Below are positions 31,986 to 55,914 of a stretch of 64,000 nt of DNA, piece after piece. The position numbers and the translations under genes were made by a program. Below the pieces are notes generated by a model, which saw nothing but the letters and a program-made list of their open reading frames with translations, had not been told where the DNA came from and made no database searches. Positions within the stretch are counted from its first letter, which is position 1; every line of letters starts with the position of its first letter. The stretch is from assembly GCA_035771165.1 (NCBI GenBank), contig JAWNZC010000002.1, positions 1,237,501 through 1,301,500 on the forward strand. Reading direction: 5' to 3'. The stretch comes from Paragorgia papillata. Lineage: Eukaryota > Cnidaria > Anthozoa > Scleralcyonacea > Coralliidae.

Positions 31986-33002
31986 ATCTAGATAAATTCT
32001 GTTCATGTTAATTGCGTTACATACAGATTATGCAAATTCGATTTTCTGAATTTATTAAAAAATATGAAAATATACGTTATGAAAGTAAATAATGATTATT
32101 CAAGAAAAGAATGAGATTGCCATTTGTTTCTGATTCGCTTTGTTTTCAATGTAATATTTAAAACATGAGCAGCAGTGTTTTATCAGATTTAAAACACGAG
32201 GCAATAACATAGTATTTTAGATCTGATAAAACACGCACTGCGAATGTTTTAAATGGCTTCAAAAACTATCCATATAATAAGCTCATATAGAAATCAATTT
32301 TGAAAATTGAAGTTGTCTGAGCCGCAAAATCGAAGAAAAAGTTCATCGAAAATAGCGAGTGTGTCTCTATCACATATAGAGACACGTCACGGTCATGATT
32401 TTCCTTTGTGTTTTCCGCATGAATTATTAATTAATGAGTTTTTGAAGTCGTTTTAAATTATGGTTGTATAATCAATCTCTGTTCTCCTGCCAGGGACAAA
32501 TATTTCGAGCAGGAAAAGTAAATGAAAAAACAAAAATGACGCACAATAGAGTTCTTGGAAACTCTTTATATAGCTTTTATTTTGATGACAGGAAATTATA
32601 AAACACAAGAGTTTCATTTATTGATGCGATAACATATACCACAACACAAATCCTTTCTTCAGATTTTTTAGACTTTATTAACATTTTGGAGTTATAGTTG
32701 TAACGAAAAGTCACAAGGCTATAGCAATTATACGTGTACAAACAACATATAAAAAGTAAGCCCTAGATATTTTACAATATCAGTTTTTGTACATTTTGTA
32801 ATGCTAATAGAAAACTTTGGTACTCAACAACCTAAAAAATACATATTTATTACATCTTTTTTTGGAAAATAGCGGTTCTTAGGAAACAAACTTTACGTTT
32901 GTTAAAAATATTGGATTTTTTTACTTCATATAAAAGACAGTAACACAACTTGCTTTAGAAAAACAATTTCATTCATATAGTGTATTGTTAAATTAAAACC
33001 CT

Positions 33003-34643
33003 CTAGAGTATTGTACTCCAATCGTTTCCCAACAACACCCTCTTCCTTAGCATGTGCATCTGAACAGGCATTTGTTTTAAGCCATCGACATGATCATCTC
33101 CTCCAGTTGCCATCGTCGCCACCACGTTGTTGACCCTTGCCATGATTTGCATTAAATCTTCTTTATCCATGTATTCATCACATACATTTCTAAGAGCATA
33201 AATGAACCAAGAGCCAGGATCTTCCCCATTGGTTGCTATGGTATACCTCCGGTGGGAAATATGCTCCTTAGTTGTGGAATAAGCGACGAGAAAATCAGCA
33301 TCAGTTGGTAGTTTTGGAATAGGCACTTCATCATCTGCAGAGTCCGGGGCTATACCTCCGGCCGGGACACCACGATCGGATTCACTTCCTCTGCATGCTG
33401 AGATAAAGAACAGCTTTGGTTTTCCTCTTAAAGCTGGGCATTGCTGTCCATTTAATCTTGATGTGAGCTCATCAATAGTAACACCATTCTTATCAGCTGC
33501 TCGTATTCCTTTACGAGTACCGTGACTGGAAATAAAGCAGATAAACCCATCATGATGTTCTAACAAAAAAAACAATTTTTTAAAAATATATTAATTTAGT
33601 AATACGGCTATAATATTTTGTAAACAAATAATAATATATTTTGTGAATAAATAATATTTTCTGAACAAATTATGTTTCGAGAATAAATTATAATATTTTG
33701 TGAATAAATTAGAATACTTTGTAAATAAATAATATTTTGCGAATACTAATGATATTTTAAGAAAAAATTATATTATTTAATGAATAAATTATAATATTTT
33801 ATGAATAAATTATAATATTTTGTGAATAAATTACAACAAGTATAAACAAATCAGTCTTTAGTTTCAATATAGAAAAGCCCCAGACAGGACAATACCAAAA
33901 TAAATAAATATATAAATAAACAAATAAATATATAAATAAATAGTTTTATTGTATAAAAAATATAGTCCACACTTGTTTATTCTTAGAAAACTTACTCATT
34001 TCATCAGATACTGCAATTTTATCGACAATATCCAGCATTTGTCGCCGTTTGCAATCTTTATAGACATTCACCGCTTTAAAACGAGCCTTTTCCGTCAGTA
34101 AATGTTCGATATTCTTAACGTCTGCTTCGCCACCATTCCTCGGCGGGAAAATGCCTTGGAAATTTACGTTGACAATAACCACACAATAAGGATTCTAAAA
34201 ATAACAGTTAGTATAGAAGTGTTAATATAAATTCGTGGAAATTATATAGAGAATAACGCATGGATGTGTGAAAATATGAAATTTATTTCGAGTGTTGATC
34301 AGGATATGTCACGAGTGAGCAAAGCGAATGAGTGACTGAGATATCCTGTTCAACACGAGAAATAATTTCATATTTCCAAACATCCATGTATTGTTCTACA
34401 CATCGGAATAATGTAAGGTTTGAGTACTGCCGGAATTATTGAATTTTGAAATGAAGCTTTGCACGATTACTAATTACCATAACATCTTTAGGACTGTGCA
34501 AAAACATTCATCAGAAAACCACTTTAAACACACTGTTGATTAAACACACTGTTGATTAAACCCATTGTTGATTAACCCTTTCATTCGCATTGTTGTTGAC
34601 ACCGGACGATTTTACTTGTCAAAGGGAGACGTTTTGGAAATCC

Positions 34644-34712
<69 letters not shown>

Positions 34713-36262
34713 TTTATTTATACCGCGCAAATTCAACTTTAAGGTTTTCAAATGCGCCTTACAATAATTTTTAACATGGTCGAGTCGAAGGCATATTAAA
34801 GGAGCTCAGGCAGCCGCCATACGACACATATCGGCCCACGAATTACAGCTAAGACCTAGGTGTTTGTTTTGCGGAGGGAGGAAAACCGGAGAACCCGGTG
34901 AAAAACCCTCGAAGCACAGGAGAGACCATATATACATGAAATAATTAATGAGTAATATCACTTTGTTAATCCATAATACATATAAATGACTTAATTTAAC
35001 AAAATAGAAACATTTACATGCATGACAAAACGAAAATAAGTGGAGGGATTGCAGCACCACGGGAAAACTAAATTTCCATATATAAGCTGCACTCCTATAC
35101 ATTCTACTGTACACAAAAGACACTATTATTTTAAAAACCGCTAACTACTGACCTTTAATGTGTAGAAATCTTCAGAATCTTTCACAGAATCTGTTAAAAA
35201 CAACAAAAATGATACAATAAATGTAGCAAAATAAATAAATAATATCCAAAACGTATTTAAAATAAATATGGAATGAAAAATTTAGTTCCAAATAAATTCT
35301 TCAGTTTATTGAAAGTAGTCTTGTATAAAATAAATCGCTTTACAGATATAGATAGATAGATATTTTTATTAATCATTACTATTGACCACTTACAGCGGTC
35401 CCCAAAAGTAACCATAATTCTTAAAAGAGTAAGAATGAAAATGAAGCTTTTAATAACTAGATCACAAACGTAAACTCAACTACCAAAAAATTATCGAAAT
35501 ATAGTTAGGTTTGCAGGATATACTACCGAAACAGAGAACGTAGGAGTCTAACGTTTCGAGCGAAGGCACTTCGTCAGAGAGAAACGTCTAACCAAAACAG
35601 CAAACTTATATAGGAAAGATAACCGTGTTTAAAAAAAATATAGCCAATCATATCAAATGACAATAAGAAATCAATGAGATGCAAAGGATCGACACTTGCT
35701 ATTTCCACCGTCGACAAGGAAAACAAGGAAGGGGTGTAAAAATGATAATAAGAGGAAGTTAAAAAAATGGAAGTTAAAAAGTGAATAAAAAATGAAAACA
35801 CTGTTTATGTCCGCCCTTGCTAGACCAAAACATTAGGTTGGCCCATCGCCCCCAAACGTCCGGCGTCAATACATGGAAATAAGTATAATACTTAAGTTTA
35901 TTTCAAAGAACTATTAAGTTTTTTTATTTGTTGATGTAAACACTTATATATATATACTCACCAGGATTGCCATTTACATTTTGCACGTTCTCTTGAAGAT
36001 TGTTAACCAGTTTAACTTTTCTCGGCCTCTTTGAAAACCTTCTCTTGGCTGCAGACATTCCTTTCTTTAGAGGCCAATTATCACCATCGTCCATATATTC
36101 GATTTCATTCACGTTCTCATCTTTGTTGCTATTGTCGTCATTTTTGGTCTTGAAACCAAGATATGGAGGAATAGAAGCAAGGACGTTGCCCACACTGTAT
36201 ACAATTGCCACCAGTTCAGCGTATAACCACAACATCAACCCTTTAAATTCTTCTACAGCCAT
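33003..36262 (-). CDS. caspase with hydrophobic N-terminus
   Basis: Cysteine protease of the caspase family, 364 aa. Exons 36262-35962, 35190-35153, 34194-33996 and 33559-33003 join in phases 1, 0 and 1. The p20 part has NPYCVVIVNVNF, PPRNGGEADV (Arg in the S1-pocket region), GFICFISSHG with catalytic His192, and KLFFISACRG with nucleophile Cys235 (Ser instead of the usual Gln before ACRG). The p10 part has DADFLVAYSTT and GSWFIYALRNVC. Asp residues between (DRG, APDSADDE) are plausible processing sites. Residues 7-35 (from KGLMLWLYAELVAIVYSVGN) are hydrophobic and could be a membrane segment. No CARD or DED is recognisable. It shares intron phases with the inactive gene at 27332. Confidence 0.9.
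33600..33845. repeat. AT-rich tandem repeat
   Basis: Imperfect copies of GAATAAATTATAATATTTTGT, about 20 bp each, in the last intron of the caspase gene. Confidence 0.85.
34252..34393. repeat. hairpin element in caspase intron 2
   Basis: GAATAACGCATGGATGTGTG...AAATATGAAATTTATTTCG is inverted as CGAGAAATAATTTCATATTT...CATCCATGTATTGTTC. The centre carries GAGCAAAGCGAATGAG. Confidence 0.8.
34647..34935 (-). mobile_element. SINE 3' body with (ATT)n tail
   Basis: On the minus strand, 34935-34780 repeats the body of the 5470-5715 SINE (CCGGGTTCTCCGGTTTTCC, TTAGCTGTAATTCGTGGGCC). It ends GAATTTGCGCGGTATAAATA, followed by about 22 ATT units (34647-34712). The 5S head is absent, so the copy is 5'-truncated. 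Confidence 0.68.
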
Positions 36263-36890
36263 CTTTATGCGATGTTCAGTGAAAGAATGACAGTGAGAAC
36301 GTTCGGTAGGAAAGTTTGGTTCGAATCAGCTTGCGTTTCCAACGGCAACTGAAAGAGAAAAAGAGTGCCACTACTATACCTAAATCAATAAGTATATACG
36401 AGAATTCAATTACACAATGAACTGAAATTGAAAATATATAATTACCTGAAATATAATTGATTGTAAGCGAAACAGAAACAACAAAAAGGTGTTTATATAA
36501 ACTAATTAAATATTTAAGTCACACTGATAATTAACCAAGCCTCTTTGACATGCTCAAGTGAAATATATATATACTGAGACGAGATTTAGCTATAATCAAA
36601 CGTCTACGGAAGGTAACTTCCCAGAACCTATTTTTCTTGTCGGCTTCCGTCTTCACTATATAGAACTAGGGAAAGATTTTCCATAAATTATTTCGTTCAC
36701 CGCTTTTGAAGAGCTTTGTCGTTGTACTAGTGTCTCTACTGGAAATAATTTAATTTCCTTGAAAATGGTCAATGCATTTCACGGTCTTTCAGTGTACAGT
36801 AGTATCTCAAACAAGAGTTGATTTCCCTTCAATATATTTTTTCATTGTTTTACAGCAGAATTTACCCCATTATCTCGAACTCTCAGGCCT

Positions 36891-37323
36891 GCGCTAAACG
36901 TCGCACAATAGACGAATATTTAATTCAGACGAATTTAAGATCCTTCTGGCAATCGACCGACATATATATAGTCGAGGTATGGTTTAATTCGAATTAACTT
37001 CGTCGGTACCACAGTGGTCGGTACCAGTAATGCGACGTAAATCGAATTTAATTGTTTTTACTTGGACTCGTGGAGCCTGAAAACGACTTCTTGAAAACAT
37101 GGCGCCGAATTGTCACAGGCAGAAGAGAAACATTTAATTCGACGCGACGATAATTCGTCGTGTAACTCGAACACGCATTATCGTCGCACTATCCGTCTGA
37201 CTAAGACGAATTTAATTGCCGAGACGAATTTAATTCGTGTCGAATTTAATCGAGTTATACGTCGCAGTTTCGTCGAATAGAATTCGTCTGAATTAAATTC
37301 GTTTATTGTGCAACGTTTAGCGC
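36891..37323. mobile_element. 433-bp element with long terminal inverted repeats
   Basis: Left end GCGCTAAACGTCGCACAATA and right end TATTGTGCAACGTTTAGCGC are inverted, followed inward by GACGAATTTAATTC motifs that recur many times. No transposase is present. It lies about 630 bp upstream of the caspase start codon. Confidence 0.78.
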
Positions 37324-37689
37324 ATTCCTCGCTATGCCGTTTACCTCCAGATAGCGGGCTTCCCGAGATTGTATTCTGTACGCTCTCATTTGGAATTTCA
37401 ATAAACGGTTTTGGCAACAAAACAGACGCGGCGTGTTTCAATTTATTTGGAAAATGTCAAAACGAAAATGTTTTTTTGGAAAATTAAATTCTCTTTGTCA
37501 ACAACGAAACCAATTGCATTATCTCGAGACTCATGCAGTTATATATATATATATATCTACCAACTCTCACACAAAAACATTTAGTTTTATTCTATATGAA
37601 AGTTTGTCATGCAATCACTTCTTGTGTTGTATTAAATGTATAACCTCCGAACTTTCTATTTATTAAAAATCGATTTTATTAGGCCCATA

Positions 37690-38560
37690 CTTGAAACGAT
37701 TGTCAGAGACCCCGTTTACACTACAGTAGAGCAAAAGTATCGGGATTCACATTGCTTTTTTATTCCCATGAGGATGAAAAACAATGTGAATCCGGATATT
37801 TTTGCTCTAGTGTACACACGCAAAAACGCACACTCTGTGTCAGACCTGATGCAGAATGACGTCAGATCTGTTCAGAAAAATGTAGCGACCCCTGATATAG
37901 CCTGTTGCAGTATCAGCTATGATACACCTTTATAAAATAACATGTATACTACGCGAGCCCTGATTGGTCAATTGCCGTGTTTGGATCAGAGTATCCAAAC
38001 ACGGAAAATTCCCGCCAAAATGATTTTTTGAAAATGTCGGACAGTATATCATATTCACTTGTGATTATTTTATAAAAGAAATACCAAATGGTTTTTTCCG
38101 TGTTTGGAGACTCTTATCCAAACACTTGGGAAATTGCTCGACTTTCGAAAAGCTAAAAACACTCGCCTACGGCTCGTGTTTTGTTACGCTTTGCTCCAGT
38201 CTCGCAATTTCCCGCGTGTTTGGATCAGAGTATCCAAACACGGAAAACCATTTGGTATTTCTTTAATGATATCATATCTGTATCGTATACCTGCAGCTAC
38301 AACAGACTGTTCAGAACAGATTCTGTCAAACTGTATCAGCCTGACACGGTCAGTGCTGTATATAACAGACTGAACAGGTATGTTGTCTACGCAGCTGTCG
38401 CAGTCTGTTAGAAATTCTAATTAAATGTTTATACATCAGCGCTGGTACATTCTGTAGCTGTCAGGCTGTATCAAGGGTCGCTACATTTCTCTGAACAGAT
38501 CTGATATCAGAGCTGATCAGACTGTGCGTTTTTAGGTGTGTAAACGGGGCCTGAGAGTGT
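37690..38560. mobile_element. composite region with GTTTACAC ends and GTGTTTGG hairpins
   Basis: Left edge GACCCCGTTTACACTAC and right edge GTGTAAACGGGGCCTGAGA are inverted, which suggests one element of about 850 bp. Inside, the hairpin GTGTTTGGATCAGAG/TATCCAAACAC occurs at 37977-38006 and 38216-38243, with a variant at 38098-38128. Confidence 0.6.
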
Positions 38561-39975
38561 AAAAAAGTAGAGTGTCTGTCTACATGAAGCGCATTGAATG
38601 TTCAAGTCAAGTCTTCCATGTTGTTTCTCCTTGTTGTGTTTACGTAAAGTAGATTGAAAGTTTTCGATCTGATCGAAACGAATGGCTGAAGTCAATCACT
38701 CAATCCACGCAGTGGAGTGGTTGCCGACTTGAGATTCAAGTAAGGATCGACTTGAATATCTCCAATCTGATTGATGTAAACACGGTTTGACTTGAAAATG
38801 ACTTGATACGCATGAGTGGACTTAGTGTATGTCGTGCTAAATGGCAGACATTGAGGGAAGCACAGAAAATAGTGTTCCAAAACCGAAAACAATGTCAGTT
38901 CCAAGCAGATCGGATTCTCCATGTAAACATGTGCCCGGATTGACTTCACTCGCATTTTTCGATCCGATTGCACTGTCCAATCCGCTTCATGTAAACAGGA
39001 CCTTTGATAGAACAAATGTGCATGGTAAACTGCCGAGATTTTAATTTTGGTAACAGAAAACTAACGCGGTTTCGAGGGGAGCCCAACAACAGCTAGACTT
39101 GGATCAAGTCTGTGCTGGCAACTACGTTCTCTAGGCAGCCTATACGTCACAATACACCCTGGCACACGTAGCCTACACGTTTTCTTCCTGCGGAATATAG
39201 GGCCTATATATAGTTCACTTCTTTATTCAGCTAATGTTGATATATAGATAATTAAAAAGATCGACACGGTACTGTTCGAAAGTGAAGCTTTTTCAAAGAG
39301 ACCGGAATAGGCTTGCCGTGCATGCAGGCGACAGCTTCCTTCCCGTGTAATATCAAGCAATAGATAGGAGACATGCAGAGATATTGTTTTCATCATGTGG
39401 CGATATTGTCAGCTCAATATATAATTAGAAAAACCAATTCACGCCGTCTGATTTTTATAATCAATAGCAACTGGTTGGACGCCTGTTCACAAAACACACT
39501 TTGTTAAACGAGATACGATTGTCACGGAGAAGGCTCTGCTCGCAGGGTAATTATACCGGAAAGCCAATTGTTTCAACCATACACTATATTTTAATCTGTC
39601 CACTACACTATAGTCACTTATGTTTTATTCTGACTAATCTACTAGTTTGCCAATTTCATGCATGGTCAAGGCTTGCCGAAACGTCTCCCATTAACGAGCG
39701 GTGTAATTAAGTGCCGTCTGGCGTATATAGAGACAGAGCCGGTCAAAATGTCTGGCGTTACGGTAAAAAGATAAACTAGTTGCCCCACACTACAATGCGC
39801 ATAAAAGGGTTAACATGCTAGCTGGTCATTTTTAATGCTGATTCTCGTCAGCAGTAAGACTGAGCGGGGGGCATGCATGGGTCATGCAGAATCTATCGAA
39901 TAAGACGTCAGTTTCAACAAATTGGTGTTTGTATTCATTTGTGAAATTTGTCTATACCAGTGTAAGTAAATATTT

Positions 39976-40140
39976 AACTCCACAAAAGGAGTTATCTGGC
40001 GTGTTTACTTTTTACTCCAATTCTGGAGTAATATCTACTCCTATAGGAGTTATTGTTACTCCAGTTTTGGAGTTACGCTTACTCCGAAAAAGGAGTTAAA
40101 AGTTTGGATAACTCCACTTTTGGAGTCAACTTAACTCCTT
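39976..40140. repeat. cluster of ACTCC-N6-GGAGT hairpins
   Basis: Seven successive short palindromes of the form ACTCC, about six bases, GGAGT, with differing loops, separated by about 10-20 bp. Confidence 0.85.
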
Positions 40141-40739
40141 GAAATTAACAGTGTGTAGCTACATTGTACAGTTAAGTCTTTACAACAGAAATAACACTAT
40201 ACCTGAAATGCTGAGTAAATAGTTAGATACTGGGCAGTACTACATCATAACGCATGAATGTATTAAAAAATGTATAAAAACGACAAGTGGCATACATTTT
40301 CCTCTGCATGCCAGGACAGACATACAAGCAATTGAATAGTCTGAACACTAATACAATACAACCTAAGCCATCCTTACACACTACGATTTCTTCTTACAAT
40401 TGTATGATTGTCATCCTGTGATTCTAAGAAACTCTAATTGACTCATCAAAGTCAAAGACGAATTGTAATAACATTTGGAAACGAATTGTTCAGGAAATGT
40501 AACTGATCTAGAAATACCAGGAAGACAGTTTAATTTGTTTGAACAGATGAAAAACTACTTCATAATAAGCTATATATAGAAGGTGACTGGTGACAGAAGT
40601 GTTAAAATATGGTTCAAACTTTTAGACCTATAACGTATCGACACACATAACGATAGAGCTAACAAAGCTGTAATGACAGTAAATGATTTTGTTTGATACG
40701 TTATCAAACAGACCATATTTCTTTAACGGGTATATCACA

Positions 40740-41005
40740 TACAATTAATGATAATAATTCATGAGGAAAATTCATAAGAAATTAATTCTATGTGATAAAG
40801 ATACCTCCTGATTTACATAAACTTTAGCTTTGATTTTCTCGGCTTAGACAAGGTTATTTTTCAAACTTACTTCGCCAATGAACTTACCAAGTGGTTCGTT
40901 TTTGAAGCCGTTCAATAAACTCGGAGTTCGTGTTTTATCAGATATAAAAACACTCGGCTTCGCCTCGTGTCTTTATATCTGATAAAACACTCCTGCTCGT
41001 TTATG
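40740..41005. repeat. dispersed repeat, caspase-intron type
   Basis: Shares ATTCATGAGGAAAA, CCTCCTGATTTACATAAACT, TTGATTTTCTCGGCTTAGAC and the GTTTTATCAGAT hairpin with 27880-28060 and 31745-31985. More diverged relatives lie at 3780-4010 and 32150-32430. Confidence 0.8.
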
Positions 41006-41370
41006 AAACAGTACATAGAGAATTATTAGCACATTAACGAGTTTGTGACTGTCAAAACTGAGATGTAAAAAGATAATATGTATCTCAACGAAGTCAAGTG
41101 AGACGCCAATATTTTAGCACATCATATACCTATACTTATCTCAGATTCACCGGTCCAACATAGAGAACTATTTAAGACCACACAGCCGGTGAAAAATTGC
41201 ACAAGCTTGTTGAAAGATGCGTTCGCTGCCGACTGAAAGTTGTAACTTAAACTTTGTTCGAGTTGGGACAATGTTGTTAAGTTCAAGCTGCAACAAGCTT
41301 GTGGAGTAAGTTTGGTACAATGTTATAAGTATAAGTCAGTATAATAAGTTGCCGCTTCTGCCTACACTTA

Positions 41371-41641
41371 GGCTATGCGCACACGGTAACGTTTCTGAGC
41401 GTTTTCGTATTGTTTCAAGTAATGAGCTGATTGTTCTCGATTCCCTTGAGAACAGTAAACAATACGAAAACGCTTGGAAACGTTACCGTGTGCACATAGC
41501 CTCAGGCTACGTCCACATGCACGTATACGTTTTCGTAGCGTTTTCATATTGTTCTCCGTCCTCAAGGGAATAGAAAACAATGGTCTACTTACCTGAAACA
41601 ATATGGAAACGCTACGAAAACGTATACGTGTGGACGTAGCC
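41371..41641. repeat. two adjacent related palindromes
   Basis: 41371-41501 (GGCTATGCGCACACGG...CCGTGTGCACATAGCC) is followed after 3 bp by 41505-41641 (GGCTACGTCCACATGC...GTGTGGACGTAGCC). Both have inner GTTTTCGTA/TACGAAAAC arms, so they are two copies of one fold-back family. Confidence 0.88.
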
Positions 41642-42589
41642 TTAAAGTTATATATTTGATGTACATACTATAGGTACTCGGTCTCAAAGAAAGCAGTTCT
41701 CTTTCATGAGTTTGTCAACACTGTTTATTACTGAACCACACACCATGTCTTCTACTCCAGTCAAGAGTGGACATGCCTTAGCTTACTGATCAAGGCATAA
41801 CTTCACTTTCGAAACCGTAGACTAACTATATAGCACTTAGAGTCGAAAAAGTTTTCTTGGCAAGACCCTATTTTGTAAATTAGCAATTCTTCTGACTACG
41901 AAGCTCCTTCCTTTCCGCACGAGAAGGATACAATCATATATACAGATCGTACATGAAGTTTATTAATTTCTATTTACGATTTCCATAAATGCAATTCTCA
42001 TTCTTTCAGTCAGCGTTTCCCGAATGTTTTCGCTAGCGCGAGCTGGGAATGAGGCTATAATGATGCGTTCGACTATCAATGAGGTGCTCGACCGTCTACG
42101 GTTTCTAAACTTGCACCAGCGACAAAGGGCGACCCTGGCTGCGAACCGTTTACAATACGCAACTGAACTGAAGCCAAAGGACAGGCTTCCCTATTGATGA
42201 ATAAAATCGTCTGGCGTTAGCCTGAGTAAAATACTAAAGTAGCTACGTGCTTGATACTGAAAAGGTTAAGAGTTAAGTCAACAAAGTCTTAATAATTAAA
42301 CACTAAATGAGCTTTTAGTATTCCAAACAAGTGCCGTGTGACAGTGTTTTGAATAGAGAAAAGTGCATGGAAACGTGGTAAACAGCCGATATTTAATTCA
42401 GTAATACTTATCATGAACGTCAACGCAATACATCACGTTTCGAACGTGGTCCTTGATCAGAGTGAACGTCATTAAAACGTTAACTAAAAGCACGAAGTTG
42501 TCAAATGACGCAAAAACTGACTCATAGTCATACAAAAAAAGAAAATCTATATATAGTTGTTGAATTTTGTCCAAGCTATTTTATGGATA

Positions 42590-42670
42590 TTTTGGGAAGC
42601 GCTATATATTTTGGGCCCACAGTAATTGGCCTTCACGCAGTGACCCTGCCATAGGTTTAAATTTGTGTTT
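42590..42670 (-). repeat. dispersed repeat copy
   Basis: TTTTGGGCCCACAG, GGCCTTCAC and CCTGCCATAGGTTTAA are the reverse complement of a segment at 21580-21640 (CTTAAACCTGTGGCAGG, TGTGAAGGCC, CTGTGGGCCCAAAA) in PDX1 intron 1. Confidence 0.7.
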
Positions 42671-43903
42671 GAATGGTCCTCGTTTTAGTTTATTTTGTGA
42701 TACCATACATGTATTTAGTCAAGTCTATGGAGAAGCTAATAAAATATCGGCGCCGCGAAAGATCGATTGGTCAGCTTTGTGGTATCAATGAATATTCACA
42801 TGAAGCCTGCAAGAACAAAAACATCGCGTGTCGTTTTTGTTATGCATTATTATGGTAAATACTAGGCTGTCATGAGAGAACAATGAAAGATTGAGTATTG
42901 AATAAAGTCAAAGAAAAGAACTTAGTTCAAAGTCACGCGACATGTCTCACACAAGCAAGAAATCCCTGAGGCAAATCTGAATACTTAAAGCGAGAGAAAG
43001 GTTGTTAAGGCACTCAATGGTTCTCGTATGTTCAAAATATTCTTACTTCGCGACAGTTTTAGCAACCTGGAAACGCACTATAAACAAACAAGTGAACAAA
43101 GAGATAGAATATTAACTATATTATCAGATATATTTGTGGTTGTATCACCTGTTAGCCTGCGTGAACTCATATTTACTTGTATGCTAACATAACTTTTATC
43201 AGTTATGGCGGGAAAGTGTGAAACTGGACACAGGCAAGCTCTTTAACAGTTTACATAACTATGACTGAGTAAACTGTTGTTTTAATATCATAATCAAACA
43301 TTGTATGTAGTATTTACTAGTATCACATTGTTTGCGAGGCTTGTTGTACGCCTATATATATAGTGACACATCTATGACTATAATTTAACATAACATCCAA
43401 TCATTAAATATGAAGAATTATTCACTGTTTAATATAACGTGCCGCCAACACACCATGCATTGTGCGCCATGCAACGTCATGTTTGAGTGTCCTTTCAGAA
43501 TCCTTCAACCGTGCCCAAATACGGAAGCCTTGACTCGTGTATATGGAACAGGCGACTAATATAGTCACTATAGATTGACACCTTCATAACAAATTAATTT
43601 TTCAACCGGCTCACTTTAGTCTTACGCTTTTTGATATAGTGTATCATTCAACCAAGGGGTGGCCTTGTTGTGCTTTGTGTAGACAAAGTGTTGACAGGTC
43701 GGACTGTCTGCAAGCATGGCGAAAGTAAACAGTATTTTGAATAGTTTGATGTTATAATTATTAATTCGTCGACACGATCAAGTTTTGAGGAAATGAACCA
43801 ATGATATCAAGGAGTACGTGAATAATTATTCCATTTAGAGCAATAGCCAGGGTGCTTTTTATAAATACACTCTTTAATCAGGTGTCGGACGTTAGCGACG
43901 ACC

Positions 43904-55226
<11,323 letters not shown>

Positions 55227-55914
55227 GGATATCTAGTGTGCATAAATTTGGGTATAATGAGAGATTCCAAAGTTTAATTTAAGTATATTGTTAGTTTCAT
55301 TAGTTAACAAAATTAATTTCACGTTTTGAACCACTTTGTTGGGAGAATTGACAGCATCTAACTACAATTTTTTTTGTGAGTGATCCAAAGTAAGAAGGCT
55401 ATTTATTTATAACACTACACTACACCATAAAATAACTAAAAAGGCTATATGTTTTTGTCACCACCACAATAAAATATTGCTTATGTACAATCTAACTAAA
55501 TTTAAATATGTCAAAGGATTAACGCAGATTTAGGTCAAAAGCTATGTGTAGATAAATAAATCGTAAGTTTCAATTTTGTATATTTGAAGACTTCCCAGAT
55601 CTCAGCCAGATATTTACTCTTATATTAAAAACGAATCTCTCTATTTTATGTCATGTTCATTCATTTTCTTTTGTGTAAGTGTTTCCTCAAAAAGGAGGCC
55701 ATGTCCCCAATAAGGCAGTAGCCCACCTCTCTGTCCTTTCTCTGAGGCAACCAAGATGGAGCAACTTGCCCCAAGAACGTCACACACCATGGAACCTCAG
55801 GGACTCTGAACCCCAGCCTAGGCTTTCTATTTTTATTTCCAGAGCCTGGATGCAAGGGCAAAAAAAATTAGGGGAGAGGTGAGAAAAAACAATCAGCTCC
55901 TATACATCATTAAG

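Larger units (their letters stand above)
29596..33002. other. intergenic region between the two caspase genes
   Basis: No intact gene. It contains a 244-bp palindrome (30071-30314), a fold-back tRNA-SINE (30858-31013), an inverted fragment of the pseudo-caspase exon 3 with its intron (31600-31985), and further copies of a dispersed repeat with GTTTTATCAGAT hairpins at 32150-32430. Possible minus-strand polyadenylation signals (TTTATT on plus) for the 33003 gene are at 32846 and 32674. Confidence 0.7.
36263..43903. other. 7.6-kb gene-free, repeat-rich region
   Basis: No conserved coding exon was recognised on either strand. Open frames here are under 110 codons, and several lie in hairpin repeats. 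Contents are listed separately: TIR element 36891-37323, GTGTTTGG hairpins 37977-38243, ACTCC/GGAGT cluster 39976-40140, dispersed repeat 40740-41005, twin palindromes 41371-41641, and a repeat copy at 42590-42670. Promoters of the caspase (-) and the GAS2-like gene (+) lie at its ends. Confidence 0.7.

Noticed and set aside
37636..38411. Open frames of 75-100 codons around 38 kb
   Set aside because: They overlap GTGTTTGG hairpins and a GTTTACAC-bounded element, and show no protein motif.
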